A stretch of DNA of 64,000 bases from Paracoccaceae bacterium. Lineage in GTDB: Bacteria > Pseudomonadota > Alphaproteobacteria > Rhodobacterales > Rhodobacteraceae. Where the stretch lies: NCBI GenBank assembly GCA_017854585.1, contig JAFMHK010000004.1:19187-83186 (forward strand), given 5' to 3'. Positions 44,638-54,128 of this stretch are shown here, piece after piece (position 1 is the first letter of the stretch; each line of letters begins with the position of its first letter). The notes under the pieces are model-generated. The model did not search any database. It was not told the DNA's origin and saw only the letters and a program-made list of their open reading frames with translations. Made by a program: the position numbers and the translations under genes.

Positions 44638-45506
44638 CCAATCGCAAGGGTATCATTCTGGCTGGTGGGTCGGGAACACGGCTTTTCCCCATCACCATGG
44701 GTGTTTCGAAGCAATTGCTGCCGATCTACGACAAACCCATGATCTATTACCCCCTGACAGTGCTGATGCTGACAGGGATACGGGACATCGCGATCATTAC
44801 CACGCCGCTTGACCAGGCCCAGTTTCAGCGCACGCTTGGCGATGGAAGCCAATGGGGCATCTCGCTCAGCTACATTGTCCAACCCTCGCCCGACGGTCTG
44901 GCGCAGGCCTATCTGCTGGCGCGCGATTTCCTTGCCGGGGCACCATCGGCCATGGTTTTGGGTGACAACATCTTTTTCGGCCACGGTTTGCCTGTGCTTC
45001 TGACGCAAGCGGATCAGGCGGCGGCGGGCGGCACGGTGTTCGGCTATCACGTCAGCGACCCCGAGCGGTATGGCGTGGTCGATTTCGGGCCAGACGGCGA
45101 GGTTCGGCAAATCATCGAAAAGCCAAGCGTCCCGCCATCAAGCTATGCCGTGACCGGACTATATTTCCTTGACGAGACCGCACCCGATCGCGCGGCCACG
45201 GTGACGCCTTCGGCACGGGGCGAACTTGAAATCACGAGTCTGCTGGAAAGCTATCTTGCCGATGGAGCACTGAGCGTGCAGCGCATGGGCCGGGGCTACG
45301 CGTGGCTTGATACCGGCACGCATGCCAGCCTTCTGGATGCTGGCAATTTCGTCAGAACGCTGGAACAGCGGCAAGGCCTCCAAAGCGGAAGCCCCGACGA
45401 AATTGCATTCGAGGCGGGGTGGATCAACGCCGAAGATCTGCAACAGCGCGCCGCGATGTTCGGAAAAACGGACTATGGCGCCTATCTGCAACGCCTGATC
45501 CGCTAG
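44634..45506 (+). CDS. rfbA: Glucose-1-phosphate thymidylyltransferase
   Basis: This enzyme of about 290 residues carries the nucleotidyltransferase signature LAGGSGTRLFPIT, KQLLPIYDKPMIYYPL, LGDNIFFGHG and the late WLDTGTH motif. It joins glucose-1-phosphate and dTTP, the first step of dTDP-rhamnose synthesis. The start MTNRKGII at 44634 is decided by the ATGA overlap with rfbD; the reading upstream to 44472 is a shadow of rfbD. It closes the complete four-gene rhamnose set. Confidence 0.95.
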   Translation: MTNRKGIILAGGSGTRLFPITMGVSKQLLPIYDKPMIYYPLTVLMLTGIRDIAIITTPLDQAQFQRTLGDGSQWGISLSYIVQPSPDGLAQAYLLARDFLAGAPSAMVLGDNIFFGHGLPVLLTQADQAAAGGTVFGYHVSDPERYGVVDFGPDGEVRQIIEKPSVPPSSYAVTGLYFLDETAPDRAATVTPSARGELEITSLLESYLADGALSVQRMGRGYAWLDTGTHASLLDAGNFVRTLEQRQGLQSGSPDEIAFEAGWINAEDLQQRAAMFGKTDYGAYLQRLIR

Positions 45507-45519
45507 GGGGGCGTCAGAC

Positions 45520-46959
45520 ATGACCGACCTCATTCTTGGCATCGACATTGGCACGACCGCCGTCAAGCTGGCCGCCTATGATCTGGCAGGGGTTGAAGTA
45601 TTTCGCCGGGCCACGCCGTATCCGACGCGACACGCGGCAGCGATCGCCGAACAAGACCCGTCCGATTGGTTAAGCTTGGTTGATGAAGGGCTGGCCGATC
45701 TTGCCGCCGCGGCACTGGCCGACCGGGTTCGCGCGGTTGGCGTGACCTCGCAGGTCAACACCCATGTGTTCGTGGATGGCAAACGGCACCCCCTGCATCG
45801 AGCGATCACATGGAAAGACGGGCGTTGCGCCGCGCAGGCCGCCCGCATCGATGCTGAAATCGACCATCAGACGCGACTGGAATGGTTCGGCGCACCGATG
45901 CCGATTGATGCAAGTCATATGGTCGCCCGAATGGCATGGATGGCAGAAACCCACCCCGATATCTGGGCACGCACAGCGGCCGTCTTGTTGCCCAAGGATC
46001 TGGCAATCGCGCATCTGACGGGCGCGGTGCTGTCAGACCCGGTTTCCCACATTGGCGCGATCGCCCCCCGTGGCGGATTTGCACCTGTATTCGACCGGGT
46101 TGCAGGCGCACGAACACGCTTGCCCGGCCTGCAGGACCCAACCTCGATCGCGGGCATGACAACATTGCCCGGCGCCTCGGGCCCGATACCGGTTGCCACG
46201 GGGCTGATGGATGCATGGGCAGGGATGCTTGGCGTCGGCACGCGGCGCGACGGACAGGCCATGTATCTGTCCGGCACGTCCGAGATCGCGGGGGTGTTAT
46301 CCCCCAATATTCACGCGGCACCGGGTATATTGGTCTTTCCGCCATATGCGGGCATCACGATGCATGTGGCCCCCACCCAAGCAGGCGGTGCGGCACTGGA
46401 TTGGATCGCGGGTGTCCTTGGCTTGTCCCCGGCGCAGGCCATCGCGACAGCCAAGCCCGCCGCCGCGTTGTTCCTGCCTCATTTGCCCGGCGAACGGGCG
46501 CCGCTGTGGGATGCACATGCGCGCGGCACGTTTCTGGGCCTGACCCCGGATATGGGGCCAGCCGAACTTGCACATTGCGTTCTGGAAGGGGTCGCGATGG
46601 CCGTGCGGCTTGCCTTCGAAGGGCTGGACCAGTCTGCCGGGCTACGCGCCAATATCCTCAATTGCGGCGGCGGCGGTTTTGCCTCGGATCGGTGGAACCA
46701 GATCCGTGCCAATATGCTGGACCGCACATTGCAATGCGTGGCCGCGCGCGATCCCGGCGCGCTTGGCGCCGCAGCGGTGGCGGCGGTCGCGGCGGGGTTG
46801 CATCCCAACCTTGATGCCGCCCTTTCGCAGACCGTGCGCTTTGACCGACGCTTTGTCCCCGACCGCGCCGCGCGGGATCGCTCCGATGCGCTATTTGCGC
46901 TCTACCAGCCGGCCTACGAAGCGGCGCGTGCCACCAACCATGCCCTTGCCGCTCTGTGA
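45520..46959 (+). CDS. FGGY family carbohydrate kinase, substrate unknown
   Basis: This 479-residue sugar kinase has the ATP-phosphate loop GIDIGTTAVKLAAYD, the second-domain LPGERAPLWDAHARGTFLGL and GGGGFASDRWNQIRANML. It is near XylB in overall layout. The xylulokinase signature (SGQMHG) is replaced by TSQVNTHVFVD, so xylulose should not be assumed as substrate. It starts 13 bp after rfbA and 45 bp before the CUT2 binding-protein gene. It probably phosphorylates the sugar imported by that transporter. Confidence 0.85.
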   Translation: MTDLILGIDIGTTAVKLAAYDLAGVEVFRRATPYPTRHAAAIAEQDPSDWLSLVDEGLADLAAAALADRVRAVGVTSQVNTHVFVDGKRHPLHRAITWKDGRCAAQAARIDAEIDHQTRLEWFGAPMPIDASHMVARMAWMAETHPDIWARTAAVLLPKDLAIAHLTGAVLSDPVSHIGAIAPRGGFAPVFDRVAGARTRLPGLQDPTSIAGMTTLPGASGPIPVATGLMDAWAGMLGVGTRRDGQAMYLSGTSEIAGVLSPNIHAAPGILVFPPYAGITMHVAPTQAGGAALDWIAGVLGLSPAQAIATAKPAAALFLPHLPGERAPLWDAHARGTFLGLTPDMGPAELAHCVLEGVAMAVRLAFEGLDQSAGLRANILNCGGGGFASDRWNQIRANMLDRTLQCVAARDPGALGAAAVAAVAAGLHPNLDAALSQTVRFDRRFVPDRAARDRSDALFALYQPAYEAARATNHALAAL

Positions 46960-47004
46960 TCTTGCGGGCATGTTCAAGCATACCTTCAACGGGAGAGACG
47001 ACGC

Positions 47005-47916
47005 ATGACTATCCGCCCCATCCTTGGCGCCTTGGCCATTGGCCTGCTGGCAACAGCCGCGACCGCACAACAACGTGTTGCGGTCATCACCCCCTATCTC
47101 GCGCAACCCGGCACGCAATTCTATATCGACGGGTTCGAGGCCGCCGCGAGCCCGGATTGGGACATCAACGTCATCGACACCGCAGGTGATATCGCCGCAG
47201 TGATCAGCAGGATCGAAGACGCCGTGACCCAGAATGTCGATGCGATCGTCATCAACGTGGATCCCGCGCAGGTCTCGGCAGGCCTGCAAACCGCGATGGA
47301 GGCAGGTATTCCCGTCGTCGGGATGGATGCCGGGATGAGCGACATGCTGGCCACGAACGTCACCTCGAATGGGTATGCGATGGCCGCGGAAACCTCGGTC
47401 TATGTGGCCAACCGTCTTGCTGGCGCAGGCAATGTGGTGATGTTCGTCTTTGACCCCTTCCCGCCGGTGCAGATCCGTGGCGCAATTGCCGATGCGGTAT
47501 TCGCCAACCATCCCGACATCAACGTTATCGCCCGCGTCACGCCCGACGTGCAGGATGGTGGCATTGCCGATAGTCGTGCGCAGATGGAGGCCCTGCTGGC
47601 CGCCAACCCAGAACCCGGCTCCATCAACGCTGTTTGGGCGGCATGGGATCAACCCGCATTGGGCGCACTTCAGGCAATCGAGGATGCAGGCCGCGCCGAT
47701 GAAGGGATCGTGATCGTTGGCATGGATGCAAACCCGCAGGCCCGCGAAGCGATTGCCGCAGGGGGAAATTTCGAAGCGTCCATGGCTCAGGATTTTGCCG
47801 GGATCGGTGCCGCTGCAGCGGACGCGGTCGCGCGTCTTTTGGCGGGTGAAACGATTGCGCAGCCGGTCATCTACGTGCCCACGGTGCTGATCACAACGGC
47901 CAACGTCGACGAATAA
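47005..47916 (+). CDS. CUT2-type sugar ABC transporter substrate-binding protein
   Basis: This is a 303-residue periplasmic protein with a signal peptide (cleavage after ATA near residue 21). Its fold is that of the ribose-binding/type 1 periplasmic family: VAVITPYLAQPGTQFYIDGFEAAA, DAIVINVDPAQVSAGL, GMDAGMSDMLATNVTSNGY. A GGGAGAG ribosome site precedes the ATG. A strong hairpin follows the stop, before the ATPase gene. The ligand is likely a pentose, polyol or other monosaccharide; it cannot be named from sequence. Confidence 0.87.
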   Translation: MTIRPILGALAIGLLATAATAQQRVAVITPYLAQPGTQFYIDGFEAAASPDWDINVIDTAGDIAAVISRIEDAVTQNVDAIVINVDPAQVSAGLQTAMEAGIPVVGMDAGMSDMLATNVTSNGYAMAAETSVYVANRLAGAGNVVMFVFDPFPPVQIRGAIADAVFANHPDINVIARVTPDVQDGGIADSRAQMEALLAANPEPGSINAVWAAWDQPALGALQAIEDAGRADEGIVIVGMDANPQAREAIAAGGNFEASMAQDFAGIGAAAADAVARLLAGETIAQPVIYVPTVLITTANVDE

Positions 47917-47935
47917 GCCCCTGACAAGGAATGCG

Positions 47936-47963
47936 AAAAGGCAGCCCATCGTGGCTGCCTTTT
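47936..47963 (+). terminator. Intrinsic-terminator-like hairpin between binding-protein and ATPase genes
   Basis: AAAAGGCAGCC (47936-47946) pairs perfectly with GGCTGCCTTTT (47953-47963) across a 6-nt loop. This gives an 11-bp stem ending in a T-run. Its position inside the transporter operon suggests partial termination that makes binding protein in excess of ATPase and permease. It also argues that ATPase translation starts downstream, at 47975. Confidence 0.8.
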
Positions 47964-47974
47964 CCGTGCGCGCC

Positions 47975-49480
47975 ATGCAAATTGAGCTGTCCAACCTCTC
48001 CAAGTCCTATGGGACGGCCCCGGTTCTGCGGGATGTAAAGCTGACCCTGCAAGGCGGACAGGTTCATGCCTTGATGGGTGAAAACGGGGCTGGCAAATCC
48101 ACCTTGATCCGCGTGCTTGCCGGGGTCACTCCGGCAGACAGCATTGACCTGACGATTGACGGCAGGGCCGTCAACCTGCGGTCGGCCGCAGACGCGGCGG
48201 ACCTTGGCCTGCGGTTCGTGCATCAAGAACTGAACATCGTGCCGCAACTGACGGTTGCCGAGAATATCGGCCTGTCCCGACCAACACCGACACGGCTTGG
48301 GCTGATCGACTGGGGCAAGCTCAACACCCGCGCCACCGCGGCCCTTGCCCGCTTTGGCGCGACACATATCGACCCGCGTGCGCAAGCCGGATCATTGGGA
48401 ACGGGTGATCGCATCTTGATCGTGCTGGCGGGGCTTCTGGCTGATGAGACGCCCGCCCGGGTCCTTGTCATGGATGAACCGACCGCAGCCCTGACCCATG
48501 CCGAAGCAGACCGGCTGTTCGCCGTGATCGCGGAATTGAAAGCGCAGGGGGCAGCCGTTCTTTACGTCTCGCACCGGATGGAAGAGGTGATGCAGATCGC
48601 GGACCGGGTGACCGTGTTGCGGGACGGTCTGGTTGCAATGACAACACCGACCGGCACCACAACGAAAGAGGCCGTCATCCACGCAATGACCGGCCGCACC
48701 CTGACCCACGTCTATCCCCCACGGCGGGGGACCATCCATTCGGGCAACGTGCTGGAGGTCGACGAACTTTCCGCCGGTCCGCTGCACGGCATTTCTTTTT
48801 CCCTGCGTCATGGCGAAACTCTGGGGATCGCCGGGTTGGAAAACGCGGGCCAGTCGGCTTTGCTGCAAGCCATTCTGGGGGCCGTGCCGCGCAGGGGGGC
48901 GGTGCGGCTTGCAGGCAACCTCGCGCCTGCAAGCCCCGCCAGCGCTTGGGCGGCGGGGATGGCATATGTGCCACGGGAACGGCGGCGCGAAGGCCTGATG
49001 CTGGGCCGGGGGATCACGCCCAATATAACCCTGCCACATCTGGCCGCACATGCCTGGCACGGCATCTTCTCAAGCGCCAAGGCTGAACGTGACACGGCAA
49101 CGCGGCTTGGGGCGCAGGTAGCGCTCAAATACGATCGGGTGGATCAAAACGTTGCTACGTTGTCTGGCGGCAACCAGCAAAAGATCGTCTTTGCCCGCGC
49201 CATCGCCAGCGACCCGCGGCTTGTCTTGCTGGATGAACCGACGCGCGGCGTCGATGTGGGCGCAAGGGCCGATATCTACGCTTTGATCGCGGGGCTGGGG
49301 GCCAAGGGCGCGGGAGTTTTGATGACCTCGTCCGACCTGCCGGAGTTGATCGGCCTATGTGACCGGATCGCCGTTTTGCGAGACGGCACAATCGGCTGCA
49401 TCATCCCGACCGATGACCTGACACCGGCACGGCTTTTGTCACTTATTTATGGCGACACAACGATCAAGGATGCCTCATGA
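47975..49480 (+). CDS. CUT2-type sugar ABC transporter ATP-binding protein
   Basis: This protein of about 501 residues has two ABC domains in tandem, as in RbsA/XylG. The first has Walker A GENGAGKST (35-43), a degenerate signature (SLGTGDR) and Walker B VLVMDEPTAAL. The second has an altered P-loop (IAGLENAGQSALLQ), the signature LSGGNQQKIVFARA and LVLLDEPTRGVDVGA. Such a weak second P-loop is normal in the family. The ATG at 47975 is chosen because 47951 lies within the terminator-like hairpin. It overlaps the permease gene by ATGA. Confidence 0.92.
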   Translation: MQIELSNLSKSYGTAPVLRDVKLTLQGGQVHALMGENGAGKSTLIRVLAGVTPADSIDLTIDGRAVNLRSAADAADLGLRFVHQELNIVPQLTVAENIGLSRPTPTRLGLIDWGKLNTRATAALARFGATHIDPRAQAGSLGTGDRILIVLAGLLADETPARVLVMDEPTAALTHAEADRLFAVIAELKAQGAAVLYVSHRMEEVMQIADRVTVLRDGLVAMTTPTGTTTKEAVIHAMTGRTLTHVYPPRRGTIHSGNVLEVDELSAGPLHGISFSLRHGETLGIAGLENAGQSALLQAILGAVPRRGAVRLAGNLAPASPASAWAAGMAYVPRERRREGLMLGRGITPNITLPHLAAHAWHGIFSSAKAERDTATRLGAQVALKYDRVDQNVATLSGGNQQKIVFARAIASDPRLVLLDEPTRGVDVGARADIYALIAGLGAKGAGVLMTSSDLPELIGLCDRIAVLRDGTIGCIIPTDDLTPARLLSLIYGDTTIKDAS

Positions 49481-50424
49481 CCCATCTACGCCGCTACGGC
49501 ACCCTGATCGGATTTGTTGGTATCTTGCTGTTCTTCTGGTGGGAATTGCCCGACACGTTCCTTACCCAAGGCAACCTTCTTAACATTTCGCGGCAGGTGT
49601 CGATGCTGGCCGTCGTCGCGTTTGTGATGACCGTCGTGATGGCAATGGGTGACTTCGACCTGTCTGTCGGGTCCATGGCCAGTCTTGCAGGCGTTGTCGC
49701 GGGCGTTTCATTTGCGGCAGGCTACCCCATATGGGTCGGCGTCGGGGCAGCTTTGCTCGCGGGCCTCGCCGGCGGATTGTTCAACGGGTTTCTGGTGTCC
49801 GTGCTCCGGATTCTTCCATTTGTCGCAACTCTGGGCACGTTGACCGTTTTCAGCGGCCTCGCCTTTCTGGCCAGTGACGGGCGCACCATCTCGGGCGCCA
49901 ACATCCCCGATGCGTTCAGCCAGTTCGCGCGCCTGCGCGTCGAGATGCTGGGTTTGCCGATGCCGTCGCTGACGTTGCTGGCCATTGCCGTTCTGGTGAT
50001 GGTCTGGGTGGTGCTGGAACAAACCCCCTATGGTCGCAGGCTTTACGCCATTGGCGGCAATATGGAGGCAGCGCGTTTGGCTGGCACGCGCATCGTCAAG
50101 CTGCGGCTGACGGCGTTTGCATTTACCGGAGTGGGGGCGGCAATTGCGGGCTTGATGTACGCAAGCCGTGTCGCCTCGGCCAACCCGACACAGGGCGATG
50201 GGCTGATGCTGGATGCCATCGCCGCGGTGTTCCTCGGCATGACCATGAGCGATGAAGGCGAGCCGCGCGTGCTGGGCACACTCGTGGGTGTGTTGATCCT
50301 CGCCGTACTCGACAACGGATTGTCGCAGATGAGCGTCGACAGCTACGTTCGTGAAATCCTGATTGGCGGCATCATTCTGATGGCAGTCGCATCGGGTTCG
50401 CTGGGCGGGCTGCGGCGGCGCTAA
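49477..50424 (+). CDS. CUT2-type sugar ABC transporter permease
   Basis: This is a 315-residue inner-membrane protein with about eight to ten hydrophobic segments. It has the RbsC/XylH family motif GDFDLSVGSMASLAGVVAG near residues 50-70 and the EAA-like RLAGTRIVKLRL segment. It pairs with the upstream two-domain ATPase and binding protein. Its stop codon overlaps that of the convergent ABC1-kinase gene. Confidence 0.92.
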   Translation: MTHLRRYGTLIGFVGILLFFWWELPDTFLTQGNLLNISRQVSMLAVVAFVMTVVMAMGDFDLSVGSMASLAGVVAGVSFAAGYPIWVGVGAALLAGLAGGLFNGFLVSVLRILPFVATLGTLTVFSGLAFLASDGRTISGANIPDAFSQFARLRVEMLGLPMPSLTLLAIAVLVMVWVVLEQTPYGRRLYAIGGNMEAARLAGTRIVKLRLTAFAFTGVGAAIAGLMYASRVASANPTQGDGLMLDAIAAVFLGMTMSDEGEPRVLGTLVGVLILAVLDNGLSQMSVDSYVREILIGGIILMAVASGSLGGLRRR

Positions 50425-51743
50425 AGGTAGCGGCCCACCATACGCCGCAAATCGACACGCCCACCAATCCGGGTAGCCAGCAGATAAAGCCCCGCCAATT
50501 TACGCTGAAGAAACAGGGTGTCAGCAGGCGGGATGTGCCATAACTCCTGTTCGTTTCCGATCGCCATGCCCCGCCGCCGCAGCCTGTCGGCCAGATCATT
50601 ACCCTTGAAGTCGAACCCTGCCGGGTCGCGCAGCGGCGTGAACCCCAGTTCTGCCATCTCAAGGATCATTGCCAGATGCTCGGGTCGCAAGCCGGGTCGA
50701 ATGAACCCGATAACTTCCATCTGGCGCTGAATCGCAGGGGTGTCTTTGGACAGACCGACGCGAAGCAACGTGCGATAGCCTTCGGACAAAGATGACCCGA
50801 ACTCACGCGTGGCGCCGAAATCCAACAAGATGATGCGCCCCGTTTCGGCATCATACCGGTAATTGGCAAAATTTGGGTCCGTCTGCATCATTCGGAACTG
50901 AAACAGTTCCGCCAGCGTCAGATCGACAAGCGCCGCGACCACACGGTCACGGACGTCTTGCGGGGCATCGGCGACACTTTCGATCGGGTCACCCGGCAGA
51001 TAGGTCATGGCCAGGACTTGAGGGGTCGTCATGTCCGACACCACGGCAGGCACGGCAAAACGGCCATCATCGGCCAGCACAGTGCCAAATCGGGTCAAGT
51101 AATGCGCCTCGCGACCGTAGTCCGCCTCCTCGTGCAATTGGCGGCGCGCCTCTGCCATGAGTGGCGCCATGTCCATGTGACGGGGCAACATCCCCGACAA
51201 GCGGATCAGGGTCGCAACATTCGAAACATCGCTGTCGATGCTCTCGCGGACCCCGGGGTATTGCACCTTGATCGCCAATTCACGCCCATTCCGGTCGCGC
51301 GCCCGGTGCACCTGACCGATGGAGGCCGCCGCAATCGGGCGCACATCGAAATGCTGAAATTGCTTCAGGAAATCCGCGCCGTAAGCCTCGACCAAAACCT
51401 GCTTGAGCTGCCGCGGCGGCATGAAATCTGCGTCAGCTCGCAGCCGCGCAAGGATGTGTGACAACTCCGGCGGCAAGACATCGCCCGCCTCCATCGACAA
51501 AAGCTGTCCCATCTTCATGGCCGCACCGCGCATCTGCGCCAACTGATCGGCCACGCGGGTGACGTTGGCGGGGGTCAGCATCAGATCGGACAAGCGCGGC
51601 TTGCGCCCCTGCACCAATTCGGCCATCCCGCCCAATGCCGCGCGACCAACCAGACCCGAGGCCAGCCCCCCCATCCGTCCGGCCCTTGCCAGCCGCCCGC
51701 GCGGCACAGCAAGGCCCTTGGGCTCGGTTGAATGATCGGTCAT
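50421..51743 (-). CDS. ABC1/UbiB-family atypical kinase
   Basis: This protein of about 440 residues is of the ADCK/UbiB type. It shows the KxGQ helix (GAAMKMGQLLSMEAGDVLPPEL), the Ala-rich loop PIAAASIGQVHRA in place of a P-loop, the Lys in ELAIKVQYPGV, and catalytic segments DPNFANYRYD and LLDFGATREF. The family supports ubiquinone synthesis or lipid homeostasis. As it lacks the two C-terminal membrane helices of UbiB proper, the symbol ubiB is not assigned. The start at 51743 follows GGAGAG and replaces a long reading to 51944. Confidence 0.87.
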   Translation of the reverse strand: MTDHSTEPKGLAVPRGRLARAGRMGGLASGLVGRAALGGMAELVQGRKPRLSDLMLTPANVTRVADQLAQMRGAAMKMGQLLSMEAGDVLPPELSHILARLRADADFMPPRQLKQVLVEAYGADFLKQFQHFDVRPIAAASIGQVHRARDRNGRELAIKVQYPGVRESIDSDVSNVATLIRLSGMLPRHMDMAPLMAEARRQLHEEADYGREAHYLTRFGTVLADDGRFAVPAVVSDMTTPQVLAMTYLPGDPIESVADAPQDVRDRVVAALVDLTLAELFQFRMMQTDPNFANYRYDAETGRIILLDFGATREFGSSLSEGYRTLLRVGLSKDTPAIQRQMEVIGFIRPGLRPEHLAMILEMAELGFTPLRDPAGFDFKGNDLADRLRRRGMAIGNEQELWHIPPADTLFLQRKLAGLYLLATRIGGRVDLRRMVGRYL

Positions 51744-51793
51744 GGGCTCTCCTGCGGCCGCTCCCGTGCGGTTGACCGGCAGATAGGGCGGCG

Positions 51794-53014
51794 CTACGCG
51801 CGTTCCAGTCTGGTGCGCCCCCGGCCCATCGCATTCCAAAGGATCAGCACGAGGATCGCAACATTCAGACCGTTCCACACGATGCCGTTGATGAACGCCA
51901 TCTGGTAGCTGCCCGTGACATCGTAGATCCAACCAGACATCCAACCGCCCAGCGCCATACCAACGATCGTCGCCATGATCACGGCCCCTACCCTTGCGCC
52001 GGCTTCGGCGGCTGGCATGTATTCCCGCACGATGACCGCATAACTTGGCACAATTCCACCCTGGCTAAGTCCAAATACCGCACTGACCAGATACAGCGAC
52101 ACCAAGCCGTCAGACGGCAGGAACAAGAACAAGGCTGTCATCTGCAGCGCCGAGCCGATCAGCAGCGTCCGCACACCACCCAGAACATCCGCGAGCAACC
52201 CCGAAATCAGGCGCGAGACGACCCCGCCCAACAACATGAGCGACAACATCTGCGCACCGACGCCCGCCCCAAAACCAAGGTCCACGCAATATGCTATGAT
52301 GTGGACCTGTGGCATCGCCATGGCCACACAACACCCGATGCCCGCAATCATCAGAAGCATTTGCAGCTTTGTCGGGCTTAAACTGACCTGTCCCACATGA
52401 GGAGGGGCAACGGGGGTTACCGTGGATCGCGTCGGGCCGGGGCGACGCAAGGTGAACGACAAGGGCACCACAACCGCCACCACGATGACCGCCAGCAACA
52501 AGTAGGCCGTGCGCCACCCCGGACCCGATAGAACCGGTGCCAACACCAACGGCCAGATCGCACCCGCAAGGTAGTTGCCGCTTGCGACGACGGCGACGGC
52601 GATCCCCCTGCGCCTTAGGAACCAATGCGAAACGTCGGCGATAAGCGGGCCAAAGCTGGCAGCCGCTCCAAAGCCGACCAATAGGTGCAGAATGCCGAAG
52701 ATGACCAGCGACGAAGTTGCCGCGGCAGCGGCAAGGCCACCAGCCAGCAGCAGCGCCGCGCCAATCAAGGCGAATGTGATGCCATAGCGGTCGACGACCC
52801 GGCCGATCTGCCAGTTGCCAAGCGCGAACCCGGCCATGGTCAGAGCATAAGGGACAGAGGCGCCGGCACGATCAACGCCAAACTCCACCTCGACCGCCGG
52901 AAGGATGACGATAATGGCCCACATCCCGATATTTCCGACCATTGCGATTGCCAGGCTCAGCGCTAGGCGAACCCAAGAGGCGATGCTATCTTCGACGGGG
53001 GGGGTTGTGCGCAT
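51794..53014 (-). CDS. MFS transporter, oxalate/formate-antiporter-like
   Basis: This is a 406-residue twelve-helix carrier with GRVVDRYGITFALIG (the A-motif loop 2-3), SHWFLRRRGIAVAVVASGNYLAG after helix 5 and a second-half RLISGLLADVLGG motif. These fit the monocarboxylate or oxalate:formate antiporter branch of the major facilitator superfamily. The substrate is unknown. It stands alone between the ABC1-kinase and GGDEF genes. Confidence 0.85.
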   Translation of the reverse strand: MRTTPPVEDSIASWVRLALSLAIAMVGNIGMWAIIVILPAVEVEFGVDRAGASVPYALTMAGFALGNWQIGRVVDRYGITFALIGAALLLAGGLAAAAATSSLVIFGILHLLVGFGAAASFGPLIADVSHWFLRRRGIAVAVVASGNYLAGAIWPLVLAPVLSGPGWRTAYLLLAVIVVAVVVPLSFTLRRPGPTRSTVTPVAPPHVGQVSLSPTKLQMLLMIAGIGCCVAMAMPQVHIIAYCVDLGFGAGVGAQMLSLMLLGGVVSRLISGLLADVLGGVRTLLIGSALQMTALFLFLPSDGLVSLYLVSAVFGLSQGGIVPSYAVIVREYMPAAEAGARVGAVIMATIVGMALGGWMSGWIYDVTGSYQMAFINGIVWNGLNVAILVLILWNAMGRGRTRLERA

Positions 53015-53078
53015 ACCTGAACGCTAATCCTGCGCCGCGGCTATGTCCATCAGGCGCCTGCGCCCGCTGCAACGATTG

Positions 53079-54128
53079 TTACGCGACATCGGTCTGGCGG
53101 CGGTCCGGTCGCGTGCCCGGTGGGATCGCACCATGGACCATCAACCGCCCCCGTCCAGCGTTCTTGGCTGCATAAAGCGCGACATCGGCATCGTTGAGAA
53201 GGCGATCGGCGCTGGGGTGGTCATCGTACGCGGCGGTCATCGAGATGCCCACGCTGGCGGATATCTGGCAGCGCTTTCCATCAAAGCTTGTCGGTAACTC
53301 GATTCTCTGGATCAGGCGCTCTGCGATGCTGCTCAGACGCTCGGTATCGTTGCAGTCGCGGATCAGCAGCACGAATTCATCGCCCCCCACACGCGCGGCC
53401 ATGTCAGCGCGGCGCAGTTCGCCCTTCAAGACGGATGCGACGTGACCCAGCACATGGTCTCCGGCGGCATGGCCATGCGTATCGTTGACCTGCTTGAAGA
53501 AATCGAGGTCCAGATGCAAAATACCAAAATCTTCATTCGGCTCGCCAAGAGCGCGCGCCAACTCCAGATCCATGGCGCGGCGATTTGACAGGCCGGTCAA
53601 CGTGTCAGTCAGAGCCTGTTCCTCGGCAGCGCGACGGGCACTTTCCAACCGTTCAGTCAGACGCCGGGACAGGCGTGCCGCCGACTGGTTCGCCTCGTGA
53701 AGATACAACAACTCAACAGTCTGATCGCATGGTGAAAAGTCATTCAGAGTCAGGCCGAACTCCGCCACCGCGCGGGCAAAGGACAGACCAAGCGACAGGT
53801 TCAGGATGGCGCCCGCACCGCCCTGAAGGCCGGTCGCTGAACCGCGAAGCGGCAAGTCAGGCGCACTTCGTAGCACCAACGTCAACTTGCCGCCCGCTTG
53901 GCGCAGCAGGTCTTGCATGTTTGCAATGCGCGCCGGGCGGCGAATGTCGATAAGATCAAACAGCCGTTCGCCCGGTCGAACGTCCCGTCGCGCCATTTTC
54001 AGGATCGTTGGACCGGCCTGCACGACACGGCCATGGTCATCGACCCAGATATGCATCGGCATCAGCGTGTCCAACGCCCCGCCCGAAAGACCAATGACCT
54101 GTGATAATGCGGATGGCAGTCCCGTCAT
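53079..54128 (-). CDS. Diguanylate cyclase with HNOB-associated N-terminal domain
   Basis: This protein of about 349 residues has an N-terminal sensory domain like the heme-NO-binding-associated (HNOBA/PAS-like) domain (PMHIWVDDHGRVVQAGPTILK, GERLFDLIDIRRP). A coiled-coil linker (SRRLTERLESARRAAEEQ) and a GGDEF domain follow. The active site is GGDEF near residue 248, with an RxxD inhibitory site (RRAD) five residues before it, so product inhibition is likely. It makes cyclic di-GMP. The ATG at 54128 overlaps the H-NOX stop (ATGA), so the two are translated together. H-NOX probably controls the cyclase. Confidence 0.87.
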   Translation of the reverse strand: MTGLPSALSQVIGLSGGALDTLMPMHIWVDDHGRVVQAGPTILKMARRDVRPGERLFDLIDIRRPARIANMQDLLRQAGGKLTLVLRSAPDLPLRGSATGLQGGAGAILNLSLGLSFARAVAEFGLTLNDFSPCDQTVELLYLHEANQSAARLSRRLTERLESARRAAEEQALTDTLTGLSNRRAMDLELARALGEPNEDFGILHLDLDFFKQVNDTHGHAAGDHVLGHVASVLKGELRRADMAARVGGDEFVLLIRDCNDTERLSSIAERLIQRIELPTSFDGKRCQISASVGISMTAAYDDHPSADRLLNDADVALYAAKNAGRGRLMVHGAIPPGTRPDRRQTDVA

